A stretch of 64,000 nucleotides of DNA from an uncultured Alphaproteobacteria bacterium (GTDB lineage Bacteria > Pseudomonadota > Alphaproteobacteria > RF32 > CAG-239): positions 90,645-154,644 of the forward strand of contig CALXUM010000002.1 of the NCBI GenBank assembly GCA_944391685.1, written 5' to 3'. Shown piece after piece: positions 41,681 to 49,910 of this stretch (its first letter is position 1; every line of letters begins with the position of its first letter). The translations under genes and the position numbers were made by a program. The notes below the pieces were generated by a model. That model was not told the DNA's origin. It worked only from the letters and a program-made list of their open reading frames with translations, and ran no database searches.

Positions 41681-41757
41681 TGGTCGGATCGGCTGGATTT
41701 GAACCAACGGCATCTTGCTCCCAAAGCAAGCGTTCTGCCAGACTGGACTACAATCCG
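41681..41757 (-). tRNA. Phage tRNA-Pro (anticodon TGG)
   Basis: 77 nt including encoded CCA. Acceptor CGGATTG/CGATCCG, D arm GTCC ... GAAC, anticodon arm CTTGC-TTTGGGA-GCAAG with TGG at 34-36, T arm GTTGG-TTCAAAT-CCAGC. All arms pair. It complements the host tRNA-Pro(CGG) at 8711-8787 by reading other proline codons. Confidence 0.9.
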
Positions 41758-41906
41758 ATGGAAAGCAAGAGCCTCGCGACCCTTGCTCGTTTCACTGACG
41801 CGGAAAATTCAAAAAAAGCACGGAAGGTTTCGGTCACAATGAACCATGATTTTTACACCTACAACGCCACTCCTTTCGGAGTCCCATTCCGGCAGATCCG
41901 GAAGGC

Positions 41907-41981
41907 TGGTTGCGCGGGATGGACTTGCACCACCGTCCTCTTGGGTATGAGCCAAGCGAGCTACTCCTGCTCCACCGCGCT
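41907..41981 (-). tRNA. Phage tRNA with CAT anticodon, initiator-like
   Basis: 75 nt including CCA. Pairs 2-7 (GCGCGG/CCGCGC) are perfect while position 1 (A) opposes A72, the unpaired end that marks initiator tRNA. The anticodon arm is CTTGG-CTCATAC-CCAAG, and the T arm GGTGG-TGCAAGT-CCATC lacks the usual TTC. D arm GAGC-AGGAGTA-GCTC has a short loop. Overall it resembles the host tRNA-fMet at 63897-63973. It could be an initiator-like or elongator tRNA-Met. The interval 41758-41906 shows nothing recognisable. Confidence 0.75.
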
Positions 41982-42045
41982 ATAGTATAATTTGACGTCA
42001 TTTTAACAGCCGACGGGGTTAAAAGTCAAGCATTTAAAATTTTTT

Positions 42046-42075
42046 TTGAACATTTAAGTATGAAATGACTAAAAT
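42046..42075 (+). promoter_or_regulatory. Promoter of the head operon
   Basis: TTGAAC, an 18-nt spacer, TAAAAT, 30 bp before the gpW gene. The upstream TTGAACATTTA word is repeated before the next promoter at 43795. Confidence 0.6.
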
Positions 42076-42104
42076 AGTTTAAGAAAGTTAAACGCGAGGC
42101 AAAT

Positions 42105-42335
42105 ATGACAAATAACACCCTGACCGAAGAAGAAAAGGCCGAGCTTCAGGCGCGGCGCAAAAAGCTCATCAACGCCTATACCAGCGGCACGGCGTCCATC
42201 AGCCACAACGGTAAAACCGTCACTTTTCGCAGCATGACCGACATCAAAGCCGCCATTGATGCCATTGACGCCGAGCTCGGCACCAAACGCAAAACCCGCG
42301 TCATCAAAACCTACTCAAACCGGGGGCTTGCATGA
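42105..42335 (+). CDS. gpW-like head-tail joining protein
   Basis: 76 residues, as usual for lambda gpW. LTEEEKAELQARRKKLINAYTSG and VTFRSMTDIKAAIDAIDAEL fit the two-helix plus beta-hairpin gpW fold. gpW closes the portal after DNA packaging and lets the tail join. ATG is preceded by GAGG; the end overlaps the portal start by 4 nt (ATGA). Confidence 0.85.
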   Translation: MTNNTLTEEEKAELQARRKKLINAYTSGTASISHNGKTVTFRSMTDIKAAIDAIDAELGTKRKTRVIKTYSNRGLA

Positions 42336-43786
42336 AACTAATCAGAAAAATCAAACGTTATTTTAACGATCCAACCTTTTCCGCCAACGGTCGCGGCCGG
42401 ATGCGCCGCTGGGTGACCTCATCCAACGGGCCGAATACCACAATCGTCTATTCTTTATCGGAGCTTCGCAGCAAGAGCCGCGATTTGACCCGCAATTTTG
42501 CCTATATGAACGGCGCCTACGAAACCGTATCCAGCAATATCGTCGGCCCGGGCATCAATGTCTTGCCCCGGCATGATGATTGCGCTTTTTGCGACCGCAT
42601 TATTCAGCTTTGGGATGAATGGCAAAACGATTGCGACATATCCGGCACCAACAACCTGCAGAGCCTGCTTGCCCTGGCCGTCCGCGAAAGATTTGAGGCC
42701 GGCGAGGTCTTTTTGCGCTTTATTCCCGTTGACGATGGCGTCGTTCCGCTCAAGCTCCAGCTTATCGAGGCAGAGCAGTGCAAGCTTGACGAATGCCACG
42801 CCAACGCCGACGGCTCACAGACCATCGGCGGGGTTACCATAGACGCCAAAGGCCGCGTGACCAAATATATATTTTACAAACAGCATCCGGGCGAAAGCGT
42901 CGTTGCCGGGAACTACCTCGAAACAGTTGAAGTCCCCGCCTCGGAAGTCTGCCATTATTTCAAACAGCTTTGGGTCGGGCAGGTCCATGGCGTGCCGGAG
43001 GCCTTTGCCGCCCTTTTGAAAGCGCGTGAAATGCTCGAATATGACGAGGCCGAACTTAATAAAAAGAAAATTGCCGCCATGATGATGGCTTTTGTCACCA
43101 CGCCGTCGCCCGATGGCGCGCTAAACTCCGATCAGGACGATATGGACGCCGATCCCGGCGAGGCCGTTGCCCAAATCACTACCGGCACCATCACCACGCT
43201 TGCACCGGGTGAGGATATCAAATTCAATCCGCCGGCCGAAAGCGGCAGCTCCTATGAGCCGTTTATGCAACAAAACCTGCGCGCCATTGCCAACGCCGTC
43301 CAGTTGACTTATGAAGAATTTTCAAACGATATGTCAAAAGCCAACTTCTCAAGCATCCGCGCCGGCCTGAACATCACCCAGCGCAAGCACCGGCAAGAGC
43401 AAAACCGCCTCATCCACCAAATGTTGCGCCGCATCTGGCAGGAATTTGTCAAATGCGCCATCATTTCCGGCGCCATTGAAGCCGATTTGCGGCTCTACAA
43501 CGAAGATCCGGCCTATTATCACCGCGCCAGGTTCCAACCGGCGGGCTGGCCTTATGTCAACCCGCAGCAGGAAGTCGCGGCGCAAAAAGAAAAAGTGCTG
43601 TGCGGCTTTGCCTCGCGGTCGCAAATCGTTGCCGAAAACGGCTTTGACGCCGGTGAAATAGACGCCCAGATAGCGCTGGACAACGCCCGCGCCGCCAAAC
43701 TTGGCCTCAAGTTCACTACAGACACCCAGGCCGCGCCGGCAAACTCCAATCCAAACCCGGCAATGACCGAAAATCAAGAAAATTAA
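42332..43786 (+). CDS. Portal protein (lambda family)
   Basis: 484 residues. RSKSRDLTRNFAYMNGAYET, NIVGPGINVLPR and LRFIPVDDGVVPLKLQLIEA are conserved lambda-portal blocks; GVPEAFAALLKAREMLEYDE and SSIRAGLNITQRKHR occur later. The portal dodecamer sits at one capsid vertex and is the channel for DNA entry and exit. Standard order gpW-portal-protease is kept. Confidence 0.93.
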   Translation: MKLIRKIKRYFNDPTFSANGRGRMRRWVTSSNGPNTTIVYSLSELRSKSRDLTRNFAYMNGAYETVSSNIVGPGINVLPRHDDCAFCDRIIQLWDEWQNDCDISGTNNLQSLLALAVRERFEAGEVFLRFIPVDDGVVPLKLQLIEAEQCKLDECHANADGSQTIGGVTIDAKGRVTKYIFYKQHPGESVVAGNYLETVEVPASEVCHYFKQLWVGQVHGVPEAFAALLKAREMLEYDEAELNKKKIAAMMMAFVTTPSPDGALNSDQDDMDADPGEAVAQITTGTITTLAPGEDIKFNPPAESGSSYEPFMQQNLRAIANAVQLTYEEFSNDMSKANFSSIRAGLNITQRKHRQEQNRLIHQMLRRIWQEFVKCAIISGAIEADLRLYNEDPAYYHRARFQPAGWPYVNPQQEVAAQKEKVLCGFASRSQIVAENGFDAGEIDAQIALDNARAAKLGLKFTTDTQAAPANSNPNPAMTENQEN

Positions 43787-43794
43787 AAAATTTT

Positions 43795-43824
43795 TTGAAC
43801 ATTTATATTGCCAGAGCTTATATT
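43795..43824 (+). promoter_or_regulatory. Promoter of the protease-capsid genes
   Basis: TTGAAC, an 18-nt spacer, TATATT, followed by TTGAAATTAGAAAGTCAAAAATGACT, the recurring phage motif. It begins right after the portal stop. Confidence 0.6.
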
Positions 43825-43871
43825 GAAATTAGAAAGTCAAAAATGACTAAAAAAGTTAAAAGGATACGTTT

Positions 43872-44876
43872 ATGAGCCAAAAAACCGTAAAAATTCCAAG
43901 CATGACCCGCGTTCTGGACATTGCCCCGGAAAGCATTGACGAGGAAAAACGCACGGTTGAAGTCATCTGGACAACCGGCGCCCGCGCCAAACAGTGGAGC
44001 TGGGAGCTCGGCGGATTTACCGAGGAATTGGAAATCAGCGAAAAGGCTGTCAATATGGAGCGTCTGGCCTCGGGCAACGCACCGTTTTTGAACATGCACG
44101 ACGGCTGGAACCTATCCGCCATCCTGGGTGTTGTTGAAAGCGCCTGGATTGTCGAGGGCAAGGAAGGCCGCGCCATTATCCGCTTTGCCAAAGACGACGA
44201 AAACGTCGACAAGGTCTGGAATTTAATCAAACAACGCATTATTCGCAACATCTCGGTCGGCTACACGGTCGAGGAATACGAAAAATATGAAGAAAACGGC
44301 GAAATCATCTATCGCGCCGTCAAATGGACACCCCTGGAGCTGAGTGCTGTGACAGTTCCGGCGGACGCAAACGCCACCATCCGCGCCAAAGAGCCGCGTT
44401 TGGGCGATTGCCTTATCACAACTCGCAGCTTAACCAAGGAGAAAATCATGAAAAAAAGATCCGCCCGCGAAAACGAAGAAGACATCGACATCACCGCCGA
44501 TGACGAAGAAAACGCTCGCCTTGACGAAGAAGGTCAGGATCCTGAAAAAGATGATGTTCCCGCCGAGAGAGAAGGAAACGAAGAAACCCCCAAAAAAGAT
44601 GAGGAGGAAGAAGACGCCGCCCCGGCAGCTCGTTCCGCAAAAGCCAGCGTTTCCCGCCGTGATTTCATCTACGGACTTTGCGAGGCGGCCGGATTATCCA
44701 TCACTCAGGCTCGTCGTTTTGACGAATCAAAAAAGACCACGTCTGAGGTCAGATCCGAAATTTTGAAAATGAAAAGCTCCGAGTTTGAGAATATCAGCAA
44801 CGCTCGGAACGTTTCCGCGAAGTCAACCAAAACCCTGTCGCAGCGCGCGGCCGAGGTTTATTGCAAAAAGGAATAA
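43872..44876 (+). CDS. Prohead protease (S78-like) with scaffold C-terminus
   Basis: 334 residues. Residues 10-165 form the protease: PFLNMHDGWNLSAILG carries the catalytic His and IIRNISVGYTVEEYE the Ser. The rest, from about residue 190, is a highly acidic and charged segment (DIDITADDEENARLDEEGQD) ending in a helical region, as expected of a scaffold. The enzyme clears scaffold from the prohead during maturation. An internal ATG with a good ribosome site would make the scaffold alone. Confidence 0.85.
   Translation: MSQKTVKIPSMTRVLDIAPESIDEEKRTVEVIWTTGARAKQWSWELGGFTEELEISEKAVNMERLASGNAPFLNMHDGWNLSAILGVVESAWIVEGKEGRAIIRFAKDDENVDKVWNLIKQRIIRNISVGYTVEEYEKYEENGEIIYRAVKWTPLELSAVTVPADANATIRAKEPRLGDCLITTRSLTKEKIMKKRSARENEEDIDITADDEENARLDEEGQDPEKDDVPAEREGNEETPKKDEEEEDAAPAARSAKASVSRRDFIYGLCEAAGLSITQARRFDESKKTTSEVRSEILKMKSSEFENISNARNVSAKSTKTLSQRAAEVYCKKE
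44448..44876 (+). CDS. Nested scaffold protein (in-frame internal start)
   Basis: ATG 44448 (MKKRSARENEEDIDITAD) is Met193 of the protease frame, with AAGGAG at 44436-44441, seven bases upstream. This is the same logic as lambda C/Nu3, where the scaffold is translated separately from an internal start. The product would be 142 residues, acidic, then helical. Confidence 0.6.
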   Translation: MKKRSARENEEDIDITADDEENARLDEEGQDPEKDDVPAEREGNEETPKKDEEEEDAAPAARSAKASVSRRDFIYGLCEAAGLSITQARRFDESKKTTSEVRSEILKMKSSEFENISNARNVSAKSTKTLSQRAAEVYCKKE

Positions 44877-44879
44877 GCC

Positions 44880-45275
44880 ATGAGCGAAATTTTGAAAGAA
44901 GGCAAATACATCCACGACATCGTCAAGTGGGAAGCCAATGACGAATACTCCCGCGAGGTGGTAACCATCGCCTCCGGCAACGGCAAACTCGAAGCCGGTA
45001 CCGTTCTGGAGGTCAGCGCCTCCACCGGTAAATACAGCAAATTGTCCTACACCGCCGCCGATGATCCGACCCCGGCGTCTGTCGGCACTCCGGCCGCCGT
45101 TTTGCTTCAGAACATAGACGCAACCTCCGCCGATCAGACGGCTGTTGTGGTTGTGCGCTCTGCCATTGTCGTCGACACTCAGCTGGTCTGGCCGACGGAC
45201 ATTGACGAAGACAGCAAGGCCGATGCCGCTGCTGATCTGACCAGCTTGGGAATTGTTATCAGAAAAGGAGTTTAA
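44880..45275 (+). CDS. Head decoration protein (lambda gpD-like)
   Basis: 131 residues. VVTIASGNGKLEAGTVLEVS, GTPAAVLLQNIDATSADQTA and VVRSAIVVDTQLVWP follow the HDPD/gpD pattern. Such proteins bind as trimers on the expanded capsid and stabilise it. Lies 3 bp after the protease and 3 bp before the major capsid gene. Confidence 0.88.
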   Translation: MSEILKEGKYIHDIVKWEANDEYSREVVTIASGNGKLEAGTVLEVSASTGKYSKLSYTAADDPTPASVGTPAAVLLQNIDATSADQTAVVVVRSAIVVDTQLVWPTDIDEDSKADAAADLTSLGIVIRKGV

Positions 45276-45278
45276 CCC

Positions 45279-46289
45279 ATGCCCGCATTAGATGTGTTCA
45301 AAGGCTCGGCTTTTTCCGTTCAGGAAATGACCAAAGCCATCAATATCATCCCTACGCAGTACGGACTGATCAATCAGCTCGGACTGTTTAAGGAAAGAGG
45401 CGTGTCAACAACCTCCGTCGCGGTTGAAAGAAAGAACGGCACTCTGAACATCTTGAGCGCCACCGAACGCGGCGGTCCGGGCACGCAAAACGTATCCGGC
45501 AAGCGTGAAATGATCCAGCTTGCCATTCCGAACTTTACGCACAACGACCAGATTTTGGCTGATTCCGTGCAGAATGTGCGCAAGTTCGACACCGAAAGCG
45601 ATCTTGAAAGCGTTCAGGATGTTGTTAACGACAAACTGGCCGAAATGAAAGCCAAACACGAAATCACCCTGGAATATATGCGCTGCGGCGCCCTTCAGGG
45701 CTTGGTAAAAGACGGCGACGGCACCGTTTTGTGCGATTTGTTCGCAAGCTTCGGCGTCACTCAGAAGTCCTTTGACTTCAAAACTTCCGCCGCAACGACC
45801 GCAATCCCGACCGTTTTGCGCAACGTTAAACGCTATCTTGAGCAAAACCTCAAGGGCGAGGTCATGTCCAACGTCTTGTGCTTGTGCTCCGGCAACTTCT
45901 TTGAGGCCTTGGTCAACCACGACAGCCTGAAAGACGCCTACAATGCCTACCAGGGCAGAACGCCGTATCGTGACGATATGCGTCAGGATTTCGTATTCAA
46001 CGGCATCCGCTTTGTCGAATACGAGGCTTTTGCCAGCAACAGCAAAGGACAGAGCCTGCGCTTTATCCCGGATAATCAGGCAATCTTCATCCCTCAGGGC
46101 ACTATTAACACGTTCGAAACCGTATTCGCTCCGGCGGACTACATCGAAACGGTTAACACCAAGGGCGTTGCCTATTATGCCAAACAGCAGATTCTTGACT
46201 TTGAAAGAGGCATCGCGGTTCAGACCCAGTCTAACCCGCTGACCATCTGCAAACGTCCGGATTTGCTGGTTAAAGCAACCCTGTCTTAA
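45279..46289 (+). CDS. Major capsid protein (lambda gpE-like)
   Basis: 336 residues, typical for gpE. AINIIPTQYGLINQLGLFKE and AVERKNGTLNILSATERGGP open the conserved N-terminal arm; ALQGLVKDGDGTVLCDLFA, YQGRTPYRDDMRQDFVFNG and FAPADYIETVNTKG are other gpE blocks. HK97-fold shell protein. A terminator follows, so capsid can be made at higher level than the genes after it. Confidence 0.93.
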   Translation: MPALDVFKGSAFSVQEMTKAINIIPTQYGLINQLGLFKERGVSTTSVAVERKNGTLNILSATERGGPGTQNVSGKREMIQLAIPNFTHNDQILADSVQNVRKFDTESDLESVQDVVNDKLAEMKAKHEITLEYMRCGALQGLVKDGDGTVLCDLFASFGVTQKSFDFKTSAATTAIPTVLRNVKRYLEQNLKGEVMSNVLCLCSGNFFEALVNHDSLKDAYNAYQGRTPYRDDMRQDFVFNGIRFVEYEAFASNSKGQSLRFIPDNQAIFIPQGTINTFETVFAPADYIETVNTKGVAYYAKQQILDFERGIAVQTQSNPLTICKRPDLLVKATLS

Positions 46290-46304
46290 AAACAACCTGC
46301 GAGA

Positions 46305-46333
46305 GGCGGGAGCCTGAAACTTCCGCCTTTTTG
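46305..46333 (+). terminator. Terminator after the capsid gene
   Basis: AGGCGGGAG ... CTTCCGCCT hairpin with one wobble, followed by TTTTT. It could attenuate transcription into the tail genes. Confidence 0.65.
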
Positions 46334-46344
46334 GAAAAAACACA

Positions 46345-46689
46345 ATGGCTGAATTCAACGACGACATCGACCTCTGCATGGATCACTGCCTGGATTATTT
46401 CGGGGATCCGGTTGTGTTTATGCCGCAAACCGGCGGCAAATACAATATGACCGGTATTCTGGACGAAAACGTGTCAACCATTGATACATCAGGCGAAATT
46501 CCGATTGAAACGCCGATGCCTGTCTTGAGCGTCAAGCTCTCTGACTTTGACCGTCTGGGCGTTCCCCGCCCGGTTCAGGGCGACAATTTTGTCGTCAAAG
46601 GCAGGATTTATGAAGTCACCCGCGATCCTGAAGACGGCTGGAGCGAAAGCCGCATCACCCTGTTTTGCGGAGGCGATTATGCTGGCTAG
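46345..46689 (+). CDS. Head-tail joining protein (putative)
   Basis: 114 residues, beta-rich: FGDPVVFMPQTGGKYNMTG and VQGDNFVVKGRIYEVTRDPE resemble gpFII-like connectors. Position between capsid and tail terminator genes agrees. Overlaps the next gene by 11 nt. Confidence 0.65.
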   Translation: MAEFNDDIDLCMDHCLDYFGDPVVFMPQTGGKYNMTGILDENVSTIDTSGEIPIETPMPVLSVKLSDFDRLGVPRPVQGDNFVVKGRIYEVTRDPEDGWSESRITLFCGGDYAG

Positions 46690-47263
46690 ACAAGAGATAA
46701 GGGAATATGTCGTCCAGAGATTGCGGCAGGATGCCTCGATCAAAGGTCTGGTCGGCGCCAAAATCTATGACAGCAAGGTCACGCCTTTTGTCGGCAAGGA
46801 ACTGCCCGGCATCAATGTCGTAACCAGAACGCAGAACTCCACCTCGCGCAGTATTAACATCGTGTCGTTTCAGGCAACGCTTGACTTAAGGGTCGAGATC
46901 TACGTGACGGAAATGACCGGATGGGCGGCCAAAGCCGATGCTATCGCCGAGGCTGTCGAAGAATGTCTGCTGTCTGATCCGGAGTTCACAAAAAGAATAT
47001 CCGAGCTTGAAACCTATGATGTCGAATATTCTTTGTCCGACCAGGGTGCCAGACCGGCAGTCGTTGAAATTCTGTCATTTAAGCTCAGCTACTTCCAAAC
47101 ATACCAACCGACAATCACGGATGGCCTCAATTCGGTTGATATCGACGTCGATGTCATCGACCCGATTGCCGACCCGCATCCGGGACCGGACGGCAGGATA
47201 GAATTCAAGGTAAAAGCCAATTTACAGGAGGATCAAAATGTTCGTCAAACCAAATCCGAATAA
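46679..47263 (+). CDS. Tail terminator-like protein (putative)
   Basis: 194 residues from ATG 46679. LARQEIREYVVQRLRQDASI, GKELPGINVVTRTQ and LRVEIYVTEMTGW have the mixed alpha/beta layout of lambda gpU or Mu gp37 tail-completion proteins. The order connector, terminator, DUF2635, sheath supports this. The specific family is inferred from context. Confidence 0.6.
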   Translation: MLARQEIREYVVQRLRQDASIKGLVGAKIYDSKVTPFVGKELPGINVVTRTQNSTSRSINIVSFQATLDLRVEIYVTEMTGWAAKADAIAEAVEECLLSDPEFTKRISELETYDVEYSLSDQGARPAVVEILSFKLSYFQTYQPTITDGLNSVDIDVDVIDPIADPHPGPDGRIEFKVKANLQEDQNVRQTKSE

Positions 47264-47567
47264 AAAAGTCGGCGGCCAAAAACTCAAAGTTTTTGACCCG
47301 GCGCGTCGCGAGTTCCTGCCAGATGCCGGCCGCGATGTACCCAAAACGCCATACTGGCAGCGTCGTCTGAATGTCGGCGATGTCGTTCCCGCGGAGCCCG
47401 CCAAAGCTCCGGCCAAAACGGCAAAACCGGAAAAACCGGCCAACTCACCGGCTCCGGCCAAGAAAGCCGCGGCAAAAAAACAATCCGGCGCCAAAAAGAA
47501 TAGCAAAGCCAAGTCTGAAGCCGCCAAAGCTCCGGAAAATTCCGCAACCGAAGAAAAAAAGGAGTAA
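47238..47567 (+). CDS. DUF2635 (Mu gp38-like) protein with Lys/Ala/Pro-rich tail
   Basis: 109 residues. The first 50 (FVKPNPNKKVGGQKLKVFDP, then LPDAGRDVPKTPYWQRRL) match DUF2635, the small protein always found just before the contractile sheath in Mu-like phages. Residues 52-109 are a low-complexity Ala-Pro-Lys tail not typical of the family, which may bind nucleic acid. Function of DUF2635 is unknown. Confidence 0.8.
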   Translation: MFVKPNPNKKVGGQKLKVFDPARREFLPDAGRDVPKTPYWQRRLNVGDVVPAEPAKAPAKTAKPEKPANSPAPAKKAAAKKQSGAKKNSKAKSEAAKAPENSATEEKKE

Positions 47568-47570
47568 AAA

Positions 47571-49046
47571 ATGCCTATTTCATTCAACACCATTCCCAGC
47601 ACGCTGCGCGTACCGCTCTTTTATGCGGAAATGGACAACAGCAAGGCCGGAACCTTCAGCGCCACCTATCGCGCTTTGTTGTGCGGACAGATTTCTAACA
47701 CTCTCTACGCCGATGTCGACAAACCGGTGCTGATTTCAAGCGCGGACCAGGCAAAAAGCAAATTCGGGCCCGGCTCCCAGCTGGCGCAGATGGTCGATGG
47801 ATATTTTAGCAACAACACCTCAGTCGAGCTGTGGTGCCTGCCGGTTTCCGATCCGACTTCCGGCGTTGCCGCCACCGGCTCAATCAGCGTCACCGGAACC
47901 GCCACCGCCGCCGGCACAATCTCACTTTATATCTATGACGAGCTTGTCCAGATCGGCGTTGACGAAAACGATGCCGCCGCTGATGTCGCCACTAACATTG
48001 CCGCCGCCATCAACGCCGACAAAGATCTGCCGGTAACAGCCGAGGCCAGCGAAAGCACGGTGTCGGTAACCGCCAAACACAAAGGTGTCATCGGCAACGA
48101 TATCAAAGTCGCGCTCAACCTGGGCGGCGACGCCAACGGCGAGGCCACGCCGGCAGGCTTGACAATCAGTGTCAATGACTTGTCATCCGGCTCCGGCAAT
48201 GTCGAGCTTGACGACGCCATTGCCAACCTCGGCGATGAGCAATATGACTTTGTTGTCTCGGGCTGGACCGTCAAATCGGTTCTGGATGCCTTCTCGGCGT
48301 ATATGAACGACAAAACCGGCAACTGGTCATATTTAAAACAGCTCTACGGCCATGTCTGGGCGGCCTATCGCGGCACGTTGTCCGAATGTCAGACTTTCGG
48401 CTCCGACTACAATGATCAGCACCTGTCGGTTCTCGGCATTGACAACACGCATTCGCCAATCTGGAAAGTTGCCGCTGCCTGGGCCGGCGCTTCCGCAACG
48501 TCCATTGCCGCCGATCCGGCGCGTCCGTTGCAGACCTTGACGCTTGAAGGCATTTCTGCGCCGGACATCACCAGCCGCTTCACGGTAACCGAGCGCGAAA
48601 CTTTGCTCAAAAACGGCATCTCGACCTATAACGTCAACGCCGGCAAAGTTCAAATCGACCGCGTCATCACCACCTATCAGACCAACGCCTACGGCCAGGC
48701 TGACAACTCTTATTTGAGTGTCGAAACAATGTACACCTCGGCCTACATTCTGCGTTATCTGCGCAGCATCATCACCTCAAAGTACGGCCGTCACAAGCTT
48801 GCCAACGACGGAACCCGCTTCTCCGACGGGCAGGCCATCGTCACGCCGAACGTTATCCGCGCCGAGCTCATCACCGCCTACGAGGCTCTTGAGTTTCAGG
48901 GTCTGGTCGAGGACGTTGAGGCGTTCAAGGCAAATCTGATTGTTGAGCGCAACGCCAACGACCGCAACCGCATAGATGTTCTGTTCACGCCTGACTATGT
49001 CAACCAGCTGAACATCTTTGCCCTGATCAACCAATTCCGTTTGTAA
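47571..49046 (+). CDS. Contractile tail sheath protein (Mu gpL-like)
   Basis: 491 residues. ISFNTIPSTLRVPLFYAEMD is the usual sheath opening; SAYMNDKTGNWSYLKQLYGH, YGHVWAAYRG and the C-terminal NVIRAELITAYEALEFQGLV and NRIDVLFTPDYVNQLNIFA are conserved gpL blocks. It makes the virion a myovirus. The tube gene follows. Confidence 0.93.
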   Translation: MPISFNTIPSTLRVPLFYAEMDNSKAGTFSATYRALLCGQISNTLYADVDKPVLISSADQAKSKFGPGSQLAQMVDGYFSNNTSVELWCLPVSDPTSGVAATGSISVTGTATAAGTISLYIYDELVQIGVDENDAAADVATNIAAAINADKDLPVTAEASESTVSVTAKHKGVIGNDIKVALNLGGDANGEATPAGLTISVNDLSSGSGNVELDDAIANLGDEQYDFVVSGWTVKSVLDAFSAYMNDKTGNWSYLKQLYGHVWAAYRGTLSECQTFGSDYNDQHLSVLGIDNTHSPIWKVAAAWAGASATSIAADPARPLQTLTLEGISAPDITSRFTVTERETLLKNGISTYNVNAGKVQIDRVITTYQTNAYGQADNSYLSVETMYTSAYILRYLRSIITSKYGRHKLANDGTRFSDGQAIVTPNVIRAELITAYEALEFQGLVEDVEAFKANLIVERNANDRNRIDVLFTPDYVNQLNIFALINQFRL

Positions 49047-49059
49047 AGGAGGCCACAAA

Positions 49060-49419
49060 ATGAAAGCAGTAGGCGGAACAGCTTATATTAAAATTGACGG
49101 CGAAAGCCTGACGCTGGCAGGATCCTGGAGCGTCTCGCCGACCAAAAACGTCAAAACCGGCGTTGCCGGCCTGAGCGGTCCGGCAGGATATACCAAAGCG
49201 CCGCGCATTCCGTTCATGGAAGGCAGCATCATCGACGACGGTTCCAAGGAGCTGATCAAAAAGCTTGAGGACAAAGACAACGCGACCGTAACGCTGGAGC
49301 TGGTTAACGGCAAAAGCTATTACGGCTCCGAGATGTATTTGGCCGGCGAGCCATCGCACGATTTGGCCACGGGCGAGATTTCAATCCGCCTTGAGGGCAA
49401 AGTCATCAACGAAATGTAA
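49060..49419 (+). CDS. Tail tube protein (Mu gpM-like)
   Basis: 119 residues. GGTAYIKIDGESLTLAGSWS, GLSGPAGYTKAPRIPFMEGS and VTLELVNGKSYYGSEMYLAG match the Mu-type tube family. It polymerises inside the sheath under tape-measure control. AGGAGG before the ATG. Confidence 0.92.
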   Translation: MKAVGGTAYIKIDGESLTLAGSWSVSPTKNVKTGVAGLSGPAGYTKAPRIPFMEGSIIDDGSKELIKKLEDKDNATVTLELVNGKSYYGSEMYLAGEPSHDLATGEISIRLEGKVINEM

Positions 49420-49431
49420 CCGGAGGATGCG

Positions 49432-49749
49432 ATGTCTGTAAAAATCGAATTGTCAACGCCGGTTATGTCCGAGGGCGCCGAAATCAAATCTCTTGAGTTT
49501 CGCGAACCTATCGGCGAAGACATTGTTGCCTGCGGTTATCCGGTGCGGATTATCATGGGCAGCGCAACCGATCCCGACGTTGCCGTAGGCGAACAAAAAT
49601 ACGACGTTAACGTAACGGTTGCCACAAAACTCGCCGCCCGGCTGGCTAATGTGCCGCCGTCAACAATCAAGCGCCTGTCGCTTGCCGATTACCAGGCCGC
49701 AATCGGAGTTATTATCGGTTTTTTCGGCCAATCAGAGCCGGGGAAATAA
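49432..49749 (+). CDS. Tail assembly chaperone (Mu gp41-like)
   Basis: 105 residues. IELSTPVMSEGAEIKSLEFR, then EPIGEDIVACGYPVRI and LSLADYQAAIGVIIGFFGQ match the Phage_TAC_7 family. It ends at GGG AAA TAA. A second product is expected by frameshifting into the -1 frame at this end. Confidence 0.85.
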   Translation: MSVKIELSTPVMSEGAEIKSLEFREPIGEDIVACGYPVRIIMGSATDPDVAVGEQKYDVNVTVATKLAARLANVPPSTIKRLSLADYQAAIGVIIGFFGQSEPGK

Positions 49750-49910
49750 GCTATAGCGAGATGATAGGCGATTTGATCTACGCCTATCACATCTCGCCGA
49801 CCGAGCTCTTCGGCATGCGCATTGACAGGATAGAGTGGCTGTATGGCTTAATGTGCGAAACAAACAAGAGGTTCAATCCCAAAGGACAACAAAATGGCGA
49901 AGAATTTTAA
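49743..49910 (+). CDS. Frameshift extension of the tail chaperone
   Basis: In the -1 frame after GGGGAAATAA (49740-49749) the reading continues as EISYSEMIGDLIYAYHISPT, then ELFGMRIDRIEWLYGLMCET and stops at 49910, overlapping the tape-measure start by 17 nt. No ATG begins this frame, so it should be made as a fusion with the 49432 product, as in the G/GT proteins of lambda and gp41/gp42 of Mu. Confidence 0.7.
   Translation, partial: EISYSEMIGDLIYAYHISPTELFGMRIDRIEWLYGLMCETNKRFNPKGQQNGEEF

Noticed and set aside
41593..41985. A 130-residue forward frame
   Set aside because: It crosses two tRNA genes encoded on the other strand.
45405..46379. A 324-residue reverse frame
   Set aside because: It is antisense to the major capsid gene and lacks a ribosome site and any recognisable motif.
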